The notes: generated by a model not told the origin, from the sequence alone. A DNA stretch of 64,000 nucleotides from Lineus longissimus (GCF_910592395.1 NC_088315.1:3474501-3538500); one strand, 5' to 3'; counted from the first letter of the stretch, positions 44,260-58,560 are shown. Program-made: numbers and translations.

Positions 44260-45824
44260 TCTTTTCGAACTGTTGAAAATCAAAATAAGGTCAATATGGT
44301 TACTTCTGCCACGGACAAATACTTTATAGGTTCGTGCTTCTGCCAACTACATGTAGTCACATCTTCTGGTTGAAAATATTAAATACAGAGTCTCTCGTTC
44401 AGAACATGTCAGCTTTAATCTTAAAACCTAGTGTATAGGGGCGTGCATTCAATGTGGACTTGCATATTCTGTCACATCCCTAAAAACACCACCCTGCCGG
44501 CATCGCTGAGAGCAAATCCAACAAGGCTTTCTGCGCCCGTTGGTCAAAACAAAAAGTATTTTACTTTTTTTGGGATCTGCACTGAGACACTGTCTTGTTA
44601 TATAACAATTAAAGGTCGTGCCTTCAGGCTCTTCGATACAGATATATAATGTCCGTTGGCATGTTAGGTTATTCCCTAACAAGCACCCGAGGTGCTACAA
44701 CGTATAAAGCCCGAACTCGTGACCGACCAAAAAAGAAATGGAATGAAATGACTTCGTAATATAACGCGCCTGATCCGGCGATGCTATCTCTAGTTATTTT
44801 TTGAATAAATGATATTCCTTACATCGTGGTTTGCGTTCCTTTCGTTATTGCAAAGTTCATTCAATAAACCATGGCATAGAATAAAGCATTGAAAGGTTTA
44901 ATGACTTTGCAGTGCCGGCTTTACAGTAACCTTCCTTACCGCCGTGGGTTTTCTTGACTGTGGTGCATATTTCACGAAACCAGAATACATCCGATGGACA
45001 TGTCAGATCACCTACAAAAAAGGGTTCAAATTAACCCAAACCGATACGACACCAGTTGGTAGGTAAAATATGCACCACAGTGTAAAAACACGATACCGAT
45101 GACCACGGGTGACATCATTGCTCGACGTTTAAAGAACTATGGAGCCACCAGTGATAGACTCCTATGCAGTCCATTTCGTCATCCTGATTGTCTTCTTCAT
45201 GGCGACAGGACGAAGCCGGTCCACTGCGTCCGGAGTGTACCAGGGAGAGTAGTCACCCAAAACTATACTATCAAGTTGCAAACTACTTCCTAGTTGCGTT
45301 CATTTCTTGTTTATGTGTTAGCCCGACTGGCTGTGCAAGTATAGATGTAACAGAACGACAAGAGATCGGGCGGCGAAAACGGCCAAAGTCAGCTAGGCAT
45401 AATATAAACTATCAGACACCTTTGTGAACACGGTGTGAAACCGCAGTCTGGACTAAGGGCTGAAAGAATCTCCTCCTCGTCATGCTGCGTAATTGTCCTG
45501 AGGGTGGCTATCTCCTCGGTGTGGTCGGGCTGCGAAACGTCTCACGAAAAACCATCTGAGAGTTTCACACTGAGAGCGACATCTTCCCCGGCAAGGTTGA
45601 CTCAATGACTGGCGCGCATCGAAAGAGAGGCAAACCAAGCTCCGTGAAGACACCCAGTCAGACGTTTAGTAAATCATGCAAATGATAGATGTCCTCACTG
45701 TAATGGTGTATATTGCACTGACGCGCTTGGGTCTTAAACAATCATTGGTGTTTGGTATCCAGAAGTATTAAGGTAGCAGGAAGGGTTGGGCGTTTGTGGT
45801 TTCTGAGTCTGAGGGGGTTGGTGT
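44260..45824. other. Noncoding DNA downstream of the neuropeptide gene
   Basis: Only short random-looking ORFs. Contains one small inverted-repeat element, listed next. Confidence 0.5.
44957..45081. repeat. 125-bp segment bounded by 16-bp perfect inverted repeats
   Basis: actgtggtgcatattt at 44957-44972 and its exact complement aaatatgcaccacagt at 45066-45081. No ORF inside. Could be a MITE or its remnant. No target-site duplication is evident. Confidence 0.55.
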
Positions 45825-45888
45825 CTGTTGACTGTGCTTTAAGAGAGACTAGGCATGGCGCCAGTCTCTCTTAAAGCACAGTCAACAG
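45825..45888. repeat. Large perfect palindrome, 26-bp arms
   Basis: Arms 45825-45850 and 45863-45888 are perfect complements around a 12-base centre (aggcatggcgcc). The right arm and its downstream sequence recur at about 46205-46265. The arms would form a long hairpin in single strands. Confidence 0.9.
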
Positions 45889-48402
45889 GCATTTGGTCTC
45901 AGTATTTGGGTTTTGATTGCCATGACTGTACCCCTGTAAAAGTCAGAGGAGGAGAAGTTTGGAATGATGAAAGCATTGAAGAAGAAGAAATGTTATTATT
46001 GAGGAAAGCAAAATTTATTATGAGACTAGAAGGCAGTGTCCTGATTTGATTATTTTGAAAATGGCGGTCTGAACACATTAAAAGGTGGAACATGGCATTT
46101 TATCGACTTTGAAGTGTTCTGCAGTTAAAGGGAGACTATAGGCAGCAGCTAGGTAGGCAAGATAAAGTCATACAAATTTGCCAATAGGGGTCAGTCATAT
46201 CTCTAGGCATGGCGCCAGTCTCTCTTAAAGCACAGTCAACAGGCATTTGGTCTTAGTATTTGGGTAAGTACAGAATCAAGGCAGCTCAGAGACCAATGAT
46301 TGAACGATGCTGTTGACAAGTCCAAGGATACTGCATCAGTCACGACCAACTTCTCATCAGAAAGCGTCACCACCAGCATATTCAATGTTCAGTTCCAACC
46401 TGTACCAGTCCAATGCACGCCTGTCATGGTCAGCAGTGGTCAGCTTAGCGCGATATGGAACATTCTTCCGAAACTCAAGCGAGGGAAGTCTGCTCATTAG
46501 CCTATCTCGCGCACTGCTCCTTCTTGTGAAACATCGTAGTGAAATCGTGGTACAGTGGGGCGTCCTCGAGGATTGCAGCTGGTCGGACAGACGTGAGGTG
46601 GAATGTGGGCGGCTGCACTTCTTCGTTGATGTGCGATGGCAGATAGCACAGTTGTTGCGTTGCATGACAGCTGAAAGTGAATGTGATATCATAGAACTGA
46701 GGCGTTTGCAATGAGACTATAGGTGAAGTAGAAGCAAGGAGTGAAATGGGCCATCTTCCAGTGACTAATATACAGAGTAAGGGCACTGGGTGTTGTTAGA
46801 TTCAGCATTGAATGTATTCCTCGTACAAGCGTGAATAGTGTGGACATACAGTGAGAGGTGAGAGACCCCTATTGACTACTTCTTGTAACTTTATCTTGGA
46901 TATTATATTAGTATTGAACTTCTAGCCATGGAATATGAAGAAATTGAAGTTGTTGGCATGGAATATGAAAAATTATTCAACAGTGAAAGACATTATTCCA
47001 TGAGGCTTTGCCGTGATCGCAAAGGACGCGACGCGATTGGTTCACATGCTAATGAGGTATGAAAATGATAATTACCTCTACAATGCTACTTGGATAGCGA
47101 CTGTGTCGTTGATTGCAACAGTGGTCGATGTCAATGTGTGCCTGTAATGTCAATGAAGTATGATGAGGTGATGACGATAGTGCAATTATTAAATATTGGC
47201 AAGAGATCATACTACAACATAGGTCTTGTTTTTGACAGATGACTGTGCGACATTCCCATTGGGTCTTGTTAGAGTCAGCGCTGCATGTATTCCTTGTACA
47301 AGCTTGAATAGTTGTGACGGACTTTGAGGGGTAAGAGACCCCTATCGGCTACTTCGTCTAACTTTATCCTGCCTACCTAGCTGCTAGCAATAGTGCCCCT
47401 TTATCAAGAGTGAAACCCACTGTGCGGGGCTAAGAAATTACCTTTATAATCCTAGTTGGATAACCACTGTGTAGATGATTTGAAGAGTGCTATGTGGATG
47501 TGTGCCTGTAATGTCAATGAAAGTATCATGAGGTGATGACGATAGTGGAATGACGAAATATTGGAAAGAGATCTATTCCTAGAAGAACATATGTCCTGTT
47601 TTGACTAGGTGGTGCATTTTAGAATCAGCAGTGAGCACGGTGTCGAAAGTATTGTTATAGGGCCTTCCCTAGGCCCATGGGGTTAAATTTACAATCCACG
47701 ATTGAAAAGACGTAGTTTGATCGCATTCAACTATAAATCCATTGAACAGTTGTAAACACAAGTGAAATAGACCAAAACAAGTGATTTTGGGGCTTTGGTT
47801 TAGACGCATGCGCCACATGCGCCATGCGGGCTAAACGGTTCATGTGAACTTGTTGACATCTACATGATCTAGTGCTGTTATTGGTCATGGTACATGGTAG
47901 GCCTAATCATCATGGCTATATGTTTCAGAAAAAGCTCGGAGTAAAATGAACAGCCGATGAATAATGACGTTGTTCATGTTTACCATGTTTACTAGCACAT
48001 AGCCATAGGGTATGCACTGGCCAGTGCACTTTCTGCACGTCGTCATGGTCATGTACGTGATACATTGCATATTTTGTTTTTTGAATGCGCATGCTTTTTA
48101 GGCAAAATCACTTGTACCAACACTAATGAATAATGTCTTCTTATCCCTATGACTCCATACACAGTGAGGGCATTGTCCCATTCCCATCAAATGGTAACTT
48201 ATTGTACCGTATGGGCGGTATTAGGGTGGAAGTTGGGGAGCAGATACCTACCGTTGCACGCCTGTCATAATCAGCAGTGATGAGCTTAGCGCGATATGGA
48301 ACATTCTTCAAAAACTCAAGCGAGGGAAGTCTGCTCATTAGCATATCTCGCGCACTGCTCCTTCTTGTGAAACATCGTAGTGAAATCGTAATGGAAAACG
48401 TC
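45825..48402. repeat. Nested composite repeat with direct and inverted internal copies
   Basis: Block A (ggcatggcgccagtctctct to tatttgggt) occurs at about 45853-45913 and 46207-46266. Block B, about 140 bp (from cgcctgtcat to gtgaaatcgt), occurs at 46419-46550 and 48260-48390. Block C (from gattcagc/gagtcagc to a gagacccctat core) occurs at about 46798 and 47270. A block containing cctgtaatgtcaatgaa recurs at about 47140 and 47507. A block with cagctaggtaggcaagataaag at 46140-46165 is inverted at 47365-47395. No ORF with transposase or reverse transcriptase motifs. This looks like a non-autonomous element family that has duplicated on itself. Confidence 0.7.
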
Positions 48403-48421
48403 TGGCTTTGCGCCAGACGTT
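48397..48421. repeat. 10-bp-arm hairpin at the repeat border
   Basis: aacgtctggc, loop tttgc, gccagacgtt. It starts exactly where the second copy of the 140-bp block ends, so it may mark an element terminus. Confidence 0.6.
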
Positions 48422-49094
48422 GAGACTAATAAGTGAAGAACTAATAGGTAAAGAACTTCTACTTGCACGAGACTGCTCTGATAAAATTATCATTGCAGAG
48501 ACTACGATGACGTACACATATATTTTTTACAATCAAAAATGCCCTCAAAAGACGACATGGAATGATTATTTTATTGATATTTCCTACTATATACCTTCCA
48601 ATTATCACTTTATACAAATAGATCGGCCTTAGGTCGCATGCTTTTCTTTCCTGGTGACACTATAAAGCAAAATAGTTGCAACCCCGTAAATGCGCTATAA
48701 GTCCAATAATAAGTGACGGTGACCCGTTATAAATGTTTCGCCAGCTTCGCTTTTTTGCCGCTACGCGGCGCGTTGGGCCCTAGCGTCCAGATATGGGTCC
48801 AGCAGATAAGGAGTAGCTTCATCACACAGCTCCTTTAGCTTTCCTGGTTAAAGTAGTGTCAGTACGTTCCATGTTGCTATTTTCATGTTCTTACAAAGCA
48901 ACTTCCTTTTCAAGGTGTCGCATTCCTTTCGGCTTTCAGCGTCATCCGTCGTAAGTGAATTCTCTCTCACCAGGTTGCTGCTTCTTACATATTCCAATAG
49001 CTCTGGTTCTCGTTTCTGTAACTCTGTTCAGCGACGGAATGAGTTGTTGGCCCGCCATAGCCACCCGGTAGATATAGAGGGACTGCCACCTTAA

Positions 49095-49185
49095 AGGGGG
49101 ACTTTAGAGGGACTAATATGGCCATCTTTAGGTGACTAATATACACGGCCGGGTAAGGGCCCTGTGTCATGTCAGCATTGGCTAG
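49095..49185. repeat. Diverged copy of the 46.7-kb repeat block
   Basis: ggccatctttaggtgactaa and tatacacggccgggtaaggg correspond to gggccatcttccagtgacta and tatacagagtaagggcact at 46747-46790. Same repeat family. Confidence 0.6.
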
Positions 49186-49199
49186 GCTAATAAACTCGC

Positions 49200-52100
49200 A
49201 CGGAACGAAATTAGCGCCTCTAGTGTCAAGATTGATATCGTCTGCTCAAGCTCGTGACGTCATTATGATATTATCAAACTCAGCGCATGCGTTGTATATC
49301 ATGTACGTTGGTATTCAGTAGTGGGTTTGTAAGGTGTGACATCGCTTTGGAATAACTATACCTTATTCTAGAGGATATTTGCCTAACATTCACAGCTGAC
49401 CGTACCAGGAGTCATTTGCAGGTAGGAAACATGAAGCCTTGGGCAGTTAACTGGCCAAGAAAATATAGAAATTACCACGGATTCCGCACGATTTGAGGGA
49501 TGCGTGTTTATCATCTCGAGCGAAGATGAGATGGACGCTGCCTGGCTAGCTACAGCATACATAGTTGTTATTGCTCTATATCTGAATATAGTCAACAACA
49601 GGTTAAAAAACCTCTGTCGTGGTCTGTTAGAATGATGTTATGGGCCGATGGGTCATCTCTGGAACTCGTAATTTTTTCGCGGGCTTTTTGCCCGGTGATA
49701 ATGCTAGTAACTGGTTATGCTGGGAGTCGTGTGAAAATGGGAGTGGTATGCCTGCATGCCTACCTACCGTACTATAACCAAATAGCTTGTTGCTGGGATC
49801 ATGATACCAAAATCGTCCTTGTTAGGCTTGGAGGCCTTCCTTATCTTTGTACCCAGCATGCAGTGAGTTGAAATGGAATGGAATAGAGAAGTGACCCCCC
49901 CCCCATTAACATTATGGTGGTTGGCAAGCTGTTCATCTTCATCTATTAGCTTAACAGTGAAGATGAACAGCTTGCCTTGCCATTTCTGCTTGAGCACCAT
50001 GGGTAGAGGACCTTCTCAAAGTACATCCTGCATTGCATTACCATACTGTTCACTAGAAAGCTGCCTGGCAACTCAATCATTGTGAACTGAGATTGTATTC
50101 TGGTATTGTAGTCTTTGGTCATTGAAAATGAAAAGAAATGTAGGTTGGGAAATGTGATCTTTCTGTGAATATTTTCATGTGCCATTCGCCAATTCTATTT
50201 AATATTTTGTCGTGACCAGTATTGATTGGGTTTCCCTCACTCTCCTCTTATCACCCATATTCCACCCAAATCCCTAATCCCATTTTCGTCTTAACTGAAC
50301 CAAGTGCAGATTCTTTTAATCCGTTTATGTGTTAATAATCTTGTCCCTGCGGAGGTTAAATTATGAAATATATGATGATATTTCATTTAAAAGTGATTTG
50401 AGTTTGTCAGCAGTTTGACAGATCCTTTATCAATCCTTATGTCTGTGGTAGAACTAATCTTTAGAAGAAAATATGCATTAAGATTTGGGCCTAAAAATAT
50501 GTTGTTTGCCGCTTCCCTACTGACCTGAGCTGGAACTCCCCGTGACCCAAAAGTGGTTTTTAGAACAAAATTCATAAAACCTCAGATCGCATACTTAATA
50601 CTTGCAAAATCTGCCTGATGCCACACGTGGAGCATGGACGGACATGGATAGTGATAGCCCATCTGATCAGTGTGTTCAATGGTCTACCCATCAGGTAATT
50701 GCTTATGAGGTTGGGGCCCTGATCTGAATCAATGATTAATGCTCGTGGACCTGCACACGCACTACTACGCACCGCTACATACCATTGTGCCAACAGAGTC
50801 GATGGCTTTGTTGCATTTTGTGTGCCGGATTCGGGGCATGTGCAGAAGCAAAAAAAGCATCATTATTTATTAAAAGGGCTATTGAATGTGATATTCCATC
50901 AATAGCTTTGGATGCAACATTTATTTGTCCTCTTTAGATCTTTATGTGAATCCATCACTGCATGGATGTGGTTTTTCTGAATGATAGAATTAATGAATGA
51001 GGCGGCTGCTGTGCACTGAATCTGGCAGTTTGCAAACAATTCAGCAGCAGATTGTGTGGAGTGAATATCGTGCTTCTGTGAGTGCTGATGAATATAATTT
51101 GGACATCTAGACAATGTTCTATAAAAAAACTTGCATGAAAGAAAAAAAGAGTTCAAATGAATAATTTAGCAAATATCATTGTCATTGGGAGAAATACATC
51201 TGTCCATCATTGTTCTCTAGCCTCAATGGGGCTCTTTCTCATGTTGAGCTGCTTTACTGCACTCCGGACGTGAATGGATTGAAGTGTAACTTGAAAAACT
51301 ACATGTACTTGTAAAGTTATAGGGACAATCTGACTACTAGAATGGGACTGACAAGATCATAATGACACTAGACCTGGCTGGGACAGACACGTCTAACATG
51401 AATGATTGCATAGAAGCAAGCACTGCTGTCTGGATACCATGACCAGACAGTCTGGATACGATGACCAGACAGTCTGGTCATTCATATGACCAAGTTATAT
51501 CCCCGGCTGTGGCCTTCCTGACAACCACTGCATATACCAGCTGAGCGAATGGCAATGTGGCCTCTTGTTTACCTCCTGTTGGAAAAAATCTCATGAAATT
51601 TTTCATTATTTTTCAGGTTGTTTGATATCAAATACCATATTACATTTAGGACAGGTAAGTACTTAAGAGTGTATTAGTGCACACCCTAAGTGTAAATATC
51701 ACAGGAATACCAAAAATCAGTATAATATCATATTTCCTCCACAAATATTTGTTGGCTGTGACCTAGATATCTTTACTTTCATTCTACCTGTCTGCAGCAG
51801 TGTATGTTAGCAGTCTACTCTGTGAAGGCTTTACTGGTTTTTAATCTCTTCACTGTTAACTACTGCAGTGATCTTGGTAAGTGCTAGTCTAGATGATTTT
51901 ATTATTATTATTAACCGTTCTTGAGAATTTCGCAGCACTTTCATGCTAGCCTCCCTTATTCATGGCAATTTAAGGACTAATCGTCACTGTCGGGCGAACC
52001 ACCTAATTCTTATAATATTATTCTTTTCCATCCTGACCCAGACAAACATTACATGGCAATGAACCAAACTATTATATTCTATTATCCAGTAATAATACAG

Positions 52101-54645
52101 GATATAAGTATGAGCGAATTTGACTGTTATAGTTACATTACATGCCAATTCACTATTACTGCCAAGGAATAATAATTATGACGGATATCATTTTGTGCAA
52201 GTTTTCCAAAAAGCACATTTGACTGTTTAACTAAGAGGTTATACACCTTTCCAGAAATGGGGCGCTGAGTGTCCGAAATAGTGATGTCATAAGGGGAAAC
52301 TAGGCCTTATGGTGGCGGGACAAAGGAGATAGTCATGGTTGACCAACACACTTGAATGCCTTTAATGACGGACAAGGGGGAAAAAGTTAGTTCCAATGCA
52401 AGCCACCAATTTCGGGAAGCATGTATAGGATGATCAGAGAGAGCAAGCACGGTTGACCGGTAGTGATGTACATTTAGTATCTATCGCAACCTTACGGGAA
52501 CTCCATCCAGTGAGTGCTCTGGGTAGCCAAAGTGTAACTGATATCCAAAGTGACCCAGTTGCTGGCAGATTATAGCCTCGGTTTGGTATACCTGGTTAGC
52601 ATAAACTTGGCTGCCCACTGACATAGATTCATGCATAATATGTCCTAGTTTACCTATATTGGGAATGTAAACAATAGTGCCATGCATGGAAAGTGGAGTT
52701 TGTCCATCTGAAATGTGCATTGAATTCACTATTGCAGTACAATAAATAAAATCACCCTCCCAACATCCCTAATCCATTGAATCAAGAATATCCAAATATC
52801 CAAACAATTATTTCATTCCATATTCCTTTTTCGGTCGAAAAATATAAATCAAAGTAAGGGTCACTGAATGAATATAGGCCTACACATGTGAAACATTAAT
52901 AATCCAAAAGAAGTAAGAATATAATCCACCAAAGGAACAACAAAATAAGTTTAACCTGTTCAGAAGAACTGGAACCAGGAAAGATGTAACAAAATTGACA
53001 AGGCAGGAAGCACTTGATCTTCACCACCACGTGTTTCATCATGGTTACTAGGCCAATATGCTAATGAGCGGCTGATAATGAGCTGGACAAGCAACATCAA
53101 AAATGTGATAGCCACTTCGTTGATGACCAGAAAGGGTGTAAATTGTACTCATTCACTACAGTAAGACATGGTCAACACCATGGAATTGACCTTCTGCACT
53201 TGAAGTATCAGAAACAAAATCTATCCCTATTACAAGATCAAAGGAATATGCCGCCTTGCAAACAAGCAGCCTGCTGAGTTTGAGAGATTATAGCAGACAA
53301 GTGTATAAACAAATTAACCCAAATGTGTATAATTAATCAAGCAGAAAGGTCCCTGTACCAGGCTGTATCATGATACCATACACAAGTTGACCACCAAGAA
53401 TGTTATTGACAGTTTAGTTGAGGGGGAGGGGGCTGTGCTGGGTGGACTCCAGCCATTCATAAGCCTCATACATCAAGGGGTGTGCATATTCATTGAGAAA
53501 AGTGGTTGAATTCCACAGCCAAGATGTCAATCAAAGGTCTCCCATCAATGGTCTCTTGTTTTAGACATAGAAACTTTGTCTATCCCAATTAGAAGTTGGG
53601 GGTGGGGTGTGTGTTGGACAGTACTCACAATGAAATGCATTTTATGCTCTCAAAAGTGCTTAAATGGAATACATGTTGCATTAGGATTGTAGTGTGGTAT
53701 GTATCTAACAATATTAAGCATGTTTATTGAGGTAAAAAAAGATTTGGGCTGTGTCAGAGTCATTTCAAATAATGACCCCAGCTTTCAAAGCACTATCTGC
53801 GATCATAGTGCATTGAAACTGGAATGCACTAGATAGTACACAAACTAGGTCAATCCAGAACGAGGCTGACTTTGGCCTATTTTGTATAAGTTTTGACCCA
53901 GGTTGTACACTGATCGCAACAAGAACCATACAAAATAGCAGTGGCATGAATGATGGATCCTGATGACATTCTCCCTGAGCCATGCTAACAGAATTACATA
54001 CATCTTCAGCCTCCCCTGGTTCTCATCCCTATGGTAATATGCAACTGGAAAATCAATAGACGGTTATGTACAAGGCTGTATGCGTCTCATCTTGAAGGAT
54101 GTCATTGCACCCTGCATGGACGGGTATTGATACAGTGCTATGGCGCAGTAGTATGGAGGGTCGAAACCTACTGACATGACAATTCGTTGGAAAGCTCAGG
54201 TTGAGCACTTTCTGAAGGAAACATGATATTTCTAACTGCAGTTGCCTTTTCCCATTATATGAGTGAATTATGTAATAATAGACATTTCTCAATAAAGAGG
54301 TTCTGTCCATTATGGTCTCACTGAGATGTCAGCTTATGTCATTGGAAAACCAGTTGCAGGCAGATGCAAGGGAAAAGCCTGTATATATTTAGGTTATGAA
54401 AACTGCCAAACTTGATAATTCGTTTCATACATTTTCTAGAGGCCTGCTGCAGCATTTGTATTTCAAATATCTAACCTGTTTTAAATGAGGCTTCCAGACA
54501 TACTGAGGGTTTATGTTGCTTATTTACCTGTAGAAAGATGGATTGCTTATAGGCATTCACCCTACCAATCAGGCTAACATCGAAAAGATATATCTCTAGA
54601 TCCTTGCTCTAGATCTAGCCATTTTGCAGGCAGGTAGAGAACCTA
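49200..54645. other. Host noncoding DNA, no gene recognised
   Basis: About 5.4 kb with only short random-looking ORFs and no conserved domain or credible exon chain. Contains one 19-bp-arm hairpin (listed), a C-homopolymer near 49897 and a short duplicated ccagacagtctgg stretch at 51440-51480. Confidence 0.5.
49923..49976. repeat. 19-bp perfect inverted repeat (hairpin)
   Basis: ggcaagctgttcatcttca at 49923-49941 pairs perfectly with tgaagatgaacagcttgcc at 49958-49976 around a 16-base loop. Confidence 0.85.
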
Positions 54646-54649
54646 GATG

Positions 54650-55060
54650 CTTTGGGAATAGCATCCACTCGGTCTTGGGAATAGCATCAACCCTGCCTTG
54701 GGAATAGCATCAACACTGTCTTGGGAATAGCATGAACAGTGCCTTGGGAATAGCATCAACCCTGCCTTGGGAATAGCATCAACACTGTCTTGGGAATAGC
54801 ATGAACAGTGCCTTGGGAATAGCATCAACCCTGCTTTGGGAATAGCATCAACACTGTCTTGGGAATAGCATCAACTCTTCCTTGGGAATAGCATCAACAC
54901 TGTCTTGGGAATAGCATGAACAGTGCCTTGGGAATAGCATCAACTCTTCCTTGGGAATAGCATCAACCCTGCTCTGGGAAAAGCAACAACTCTGCCTTGG
55001 GAATAGCTTCAATGAGGTCTTGGCAAGAGCATCAACATTGCCATAGGAGTAGCTTCAAAA
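54650..55060. repeat. 23-bp minisatellite, about 18 copies
   Basis: Unit ttgggaatagcatcaac plus six bases ending ctgtc or ctgcc. Inner copies alternate between variants (caacactgtc, gaacagtgcc, caaccctgcc), giving a higher-order pattern. The last three copies decay. 23 is not a multiple of three, and the minus-strand ORF across it is incidental. Confidence 0.92.
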
Positions 55061-58000
55061 TAGCCCATAAAAATGACAGCCCATTATGACCTGCTTACAT
55101 CAATCCATCACAATGTGTGACTAAACTTACAACAGTTGCCATTGACGACAGTGACTAAAACTGTTGACTAATTGCAGTGACTTGATCAGTTGCTTTTTAG
55201 TCCATCGTTTTTGTGTTATGTCAAACAGTCAGAATCCATTTGAGTGGGAGTCAGGGAAGCCAGTCGTATGATAAAAATTGATGAAATATCATCATAGTAT
55301 TAGAGGTCATTTTGCCGAACGGCTCAGCCTATCACTCAGTGCAAACAAGCTATCAGCTGTTATCCGTGGCATTTTGCGTTTAAGTGGCCAATACATATTC
55401 CTTGATGTTAGGGTCAAAATGTATTATGAACTGATTATTTGGCTGATCTCCCTTTCACACTTGTCCTAATGTGAGGTCTGGCACTCCCCCTTCGCTATCA
55501 CTATCATCAATCATGTGCCATAGACTAGAACTGGCTGTCAGGAAATAGTTAATGAATACATCTCCTAAAACCTTAGTTTGTATTTCGCTTGGCAATCATG
55601 CAACCTTCATCAGACATTTCATCACGCCTAATGTTGATAAATTATTTGATGCCACAGGAACGAATACAATGGCCTTGCCTACTCATCACTCCCGTTCCCA
55701 CACTTACGCGATGGCAAGCAAAACGTTTCAAGAGGCACTCTGTGCAAACACTCCCAACAAGAGTTATTAGTCTCGGCCACCAGGCATACATTACAGACTC
55801 GTACCGAGTACACATAGCACAGTTCCCATATTTCTTGTATTATAGGCTTACCCATACATTAATTTTCCTGGTCTGTTGTTGTAGGTTGGCCTGCATTCCA
55901 TCTCGGCTTATGAATGTGAGAATGACAATTGAAGGATGGTAATATGATCTTTGATATAAATAAATGATTATTGAGAGAGCTTTTTCTTCTGCACTTGGAG
56001 TCATTTTGCCGAGAGTGTTCCTCCTCCAAAGCAGAATGGGCGCTTTGTGTGCCACTACAGTTATGCACCTATTTTAGTCATTTGCGACTCTGACTTTGGC
56101 ATCATGCAGCCCGAGGCCAGAGTAAGTAGAGTCCATCGCAAGCACTCATGTTTCTCATTTGGCCGGGTTCAAGGGCTACGTCCATCAATCTTGTCCCCAA
56201 GTAGACACTCTTACATTCAGATTGCCTCACCTGTGCACTTGTCTTACCTTAGGCACGAGGTGATTCTGGTAGGATCTCAGTAGAAAACTTTACAAACCGA
56301 ACAACAGACAAAAGCCTGGATGTCCTACTTCCTGGGATTCCCTGTTTGTATATTTGAGTCGAGAAGTCTGGGACTGATTGGCCAGTTCTAATTTGTACTT
56401 TTGTATCGGTTATTCAGAGGCAATATTGCTCTTTCCCATCCAGGTGCTGCAACTAGAGAAATAGCTTAGCCTACGCTAGTGTTGGCGATACTGTATAGGT
56501 AGGCCCATACTTTGGAATTTCTACAAAAAACACAACAGGAGTAGACCTGTTCATGCATATTACTAAATGATGTAGTTGCTATCATTCCTGTGCAACAACA
56601 TGTTAGACTTTATTTATTATGAAAATATACGAAATTCTTTATTTCCTTGCATGACCTTGAAGCCAGCGATTCGACAACAACTCTAACCTTCCTCTGTAAA
56701 TAGCAAAGAAATAATCCAGGCAGATATGGCTGGATCCACATTCAACAACTTACTCTGCTTGAACCTACCATCTGGTTGTCATGGTAACTAATAAATGGAA
56801 CCCTGGAGGTCCTGTGCTAGTATCGCTAGCTGTGTAGCGTGGTTACAGTCGTTAACACTCAGTGAGGCGGCCGTAGCGGAATCATCTGGCTATGTGACCG
56901 GGCTGGGCTAGCGAGGTGAATGAGGGTTGTGTTAGTCCACGGGGACTGGCTATAATGATATCATCTAGTGGATAATATGACAGGCTAGTGGTCTGATAGC
57001 CTTTTGTGGGCATGGCCACTGGAAGGGGGTTGTTAACCATTGATGAGGTCTGTCAATGGGCTGAACATTCTGGTGCAGATCTATGGGGTTCGGACCCCCT
57101 TATTCACTGTGACCAATAACCTTTATCAATATTCTCATGTATCTTTGGCATTTGCTTGAAGTCACTTCAAAAGGGCTTGTCGACAGTGTTCTAAACGGAT
57201 CCCCATACCCCCAAAATGGCATGCCAGAAGCTTCGCAGAGTTGACCTGAAATTGCATTCTAGATTTCAAATCAGATCCTATACCCATAAATCAACGGCTC
57301 TAGAATTGGACTAAAATTCAATGGCCTTCTCACATATCAGAGCATAAAGAATCCAAAGGTTTTTGTGGGAGGACCGTCAAACTATCTGCAACTAACGTTA
57401 AGGCATTACTCGTCTTGATTCATACCGCCCAATGTCGAATATTATGAGTCTCTTGATTGTGTGCTCGGAGCATGTTTGATGAGTGTCTTGGGCTGTAATG
57501 CATTCATGTTTTTATGCTAGTACTCCCAGGCCGCCAATAACTTTAGTGCTAATTAGCCGCTAATTTCACCTAATCGCATGATGTCTTGATTATATCAGAC
57601 TAGCTGCCCATAATTTATTGATTTGCGAGAGAATCTCAGAAAAGTGTGTCTGAAGAATTACTAGTAAGTGTCAGTAATTCAGGCTTGTTCTACTATATGA
57701 TATCTCTAGCTATATACCGACTCATATCATTCAAATATTTTTCTCCCGGAGACTGAGCCACACTGTTAAAAACGTTGTTTGTTTGATCGTTAACATCGTA
57801 CTGTCAAGATGATACATGCACATCCCAGCGATATTGGAAATTCATGAGCGGAGGGAATATGAATATTGCTGACTCCAGCATGATATACACATGGTAAACG
57901 CTATACCGCTATGCTATAAGCAGTGACGCTACACTGTATGATATAGCTATGTTTATTTGATTAATATCATAGTTCGGGATAGGATGACAATTTGTTGCCT

Positions 58001-58560
58001 CCGAATTAATGAGGTATTGATTATGAAAGTTGCGTTTGCAATCTTTAAGACCAACCGCATCATTACCAAGCTGTCGGCTGCCCAGTTGCCTTCCACTCTA
58101 CAAAATTTGACTGTATTGCATGCTATTCCCATTTCAACCCCGACTGAACCCTCTGTGCAGCGATCATCTTTGTATGGGTCGATGCATTGTCAATGCACTA
58201 TCCGGATGACCTTCACTGTGACGTCACAGTAAGCTTTGAAAACAAAAATTGAAAAACGTCGAACACTTTCAGAGAAATACTTTACGAAATGGAAGGAGGA
58301 GAACAAACATCTTGAAGTTAAAAGCCGCCCACTCCATTAATTGATTTCTTCAGTTGCTTTGTTTGTTTTCTAATAATTGCACTCTTATGAATGTTTTGTC
58401 TTGAATTGTGAGTATGTGAAGAAGAAACTGTATGGAATCTATCATCGTTCAAAACTGAATCCCAAACTTCACCACCAGTTCTAGCCATCCAGTGAACTCC
58501 TGGTACTGCATTTGTTGTGGTCGTTGGTGCCAACCTCCAGAAAGCCTACTGTTAGTTGCA
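55061..58560. other. Host noncoding DNA upstream of the minisatellites
   Basis: No recognisable gene. Short ORFs only. May include upstream regulatory sequence or a 5' noncoding exon of the tetraspanin gene, which begins coding at 60966, but no exon is identifiable. Confidence 0.45.
58215..58230. promoter_or_regulatory. 16-bp palindrome centred on a full CRE
   Basis: actgtgacgtcacagt is a perfect palindrome containing TGACGTCA, the cAMP-response element bound by CREB/ATF factors. It lies 2.7 kb upstream of the tetraspanin coding start. Regulatory use is not shown. Confidence 0.4.

Noticed and set aside
46307-46786. Several ORFs of 94-135 aa on both strands
   Set aside because: They fall in the repeated blocks of the composite repeat and have no conserved domain.
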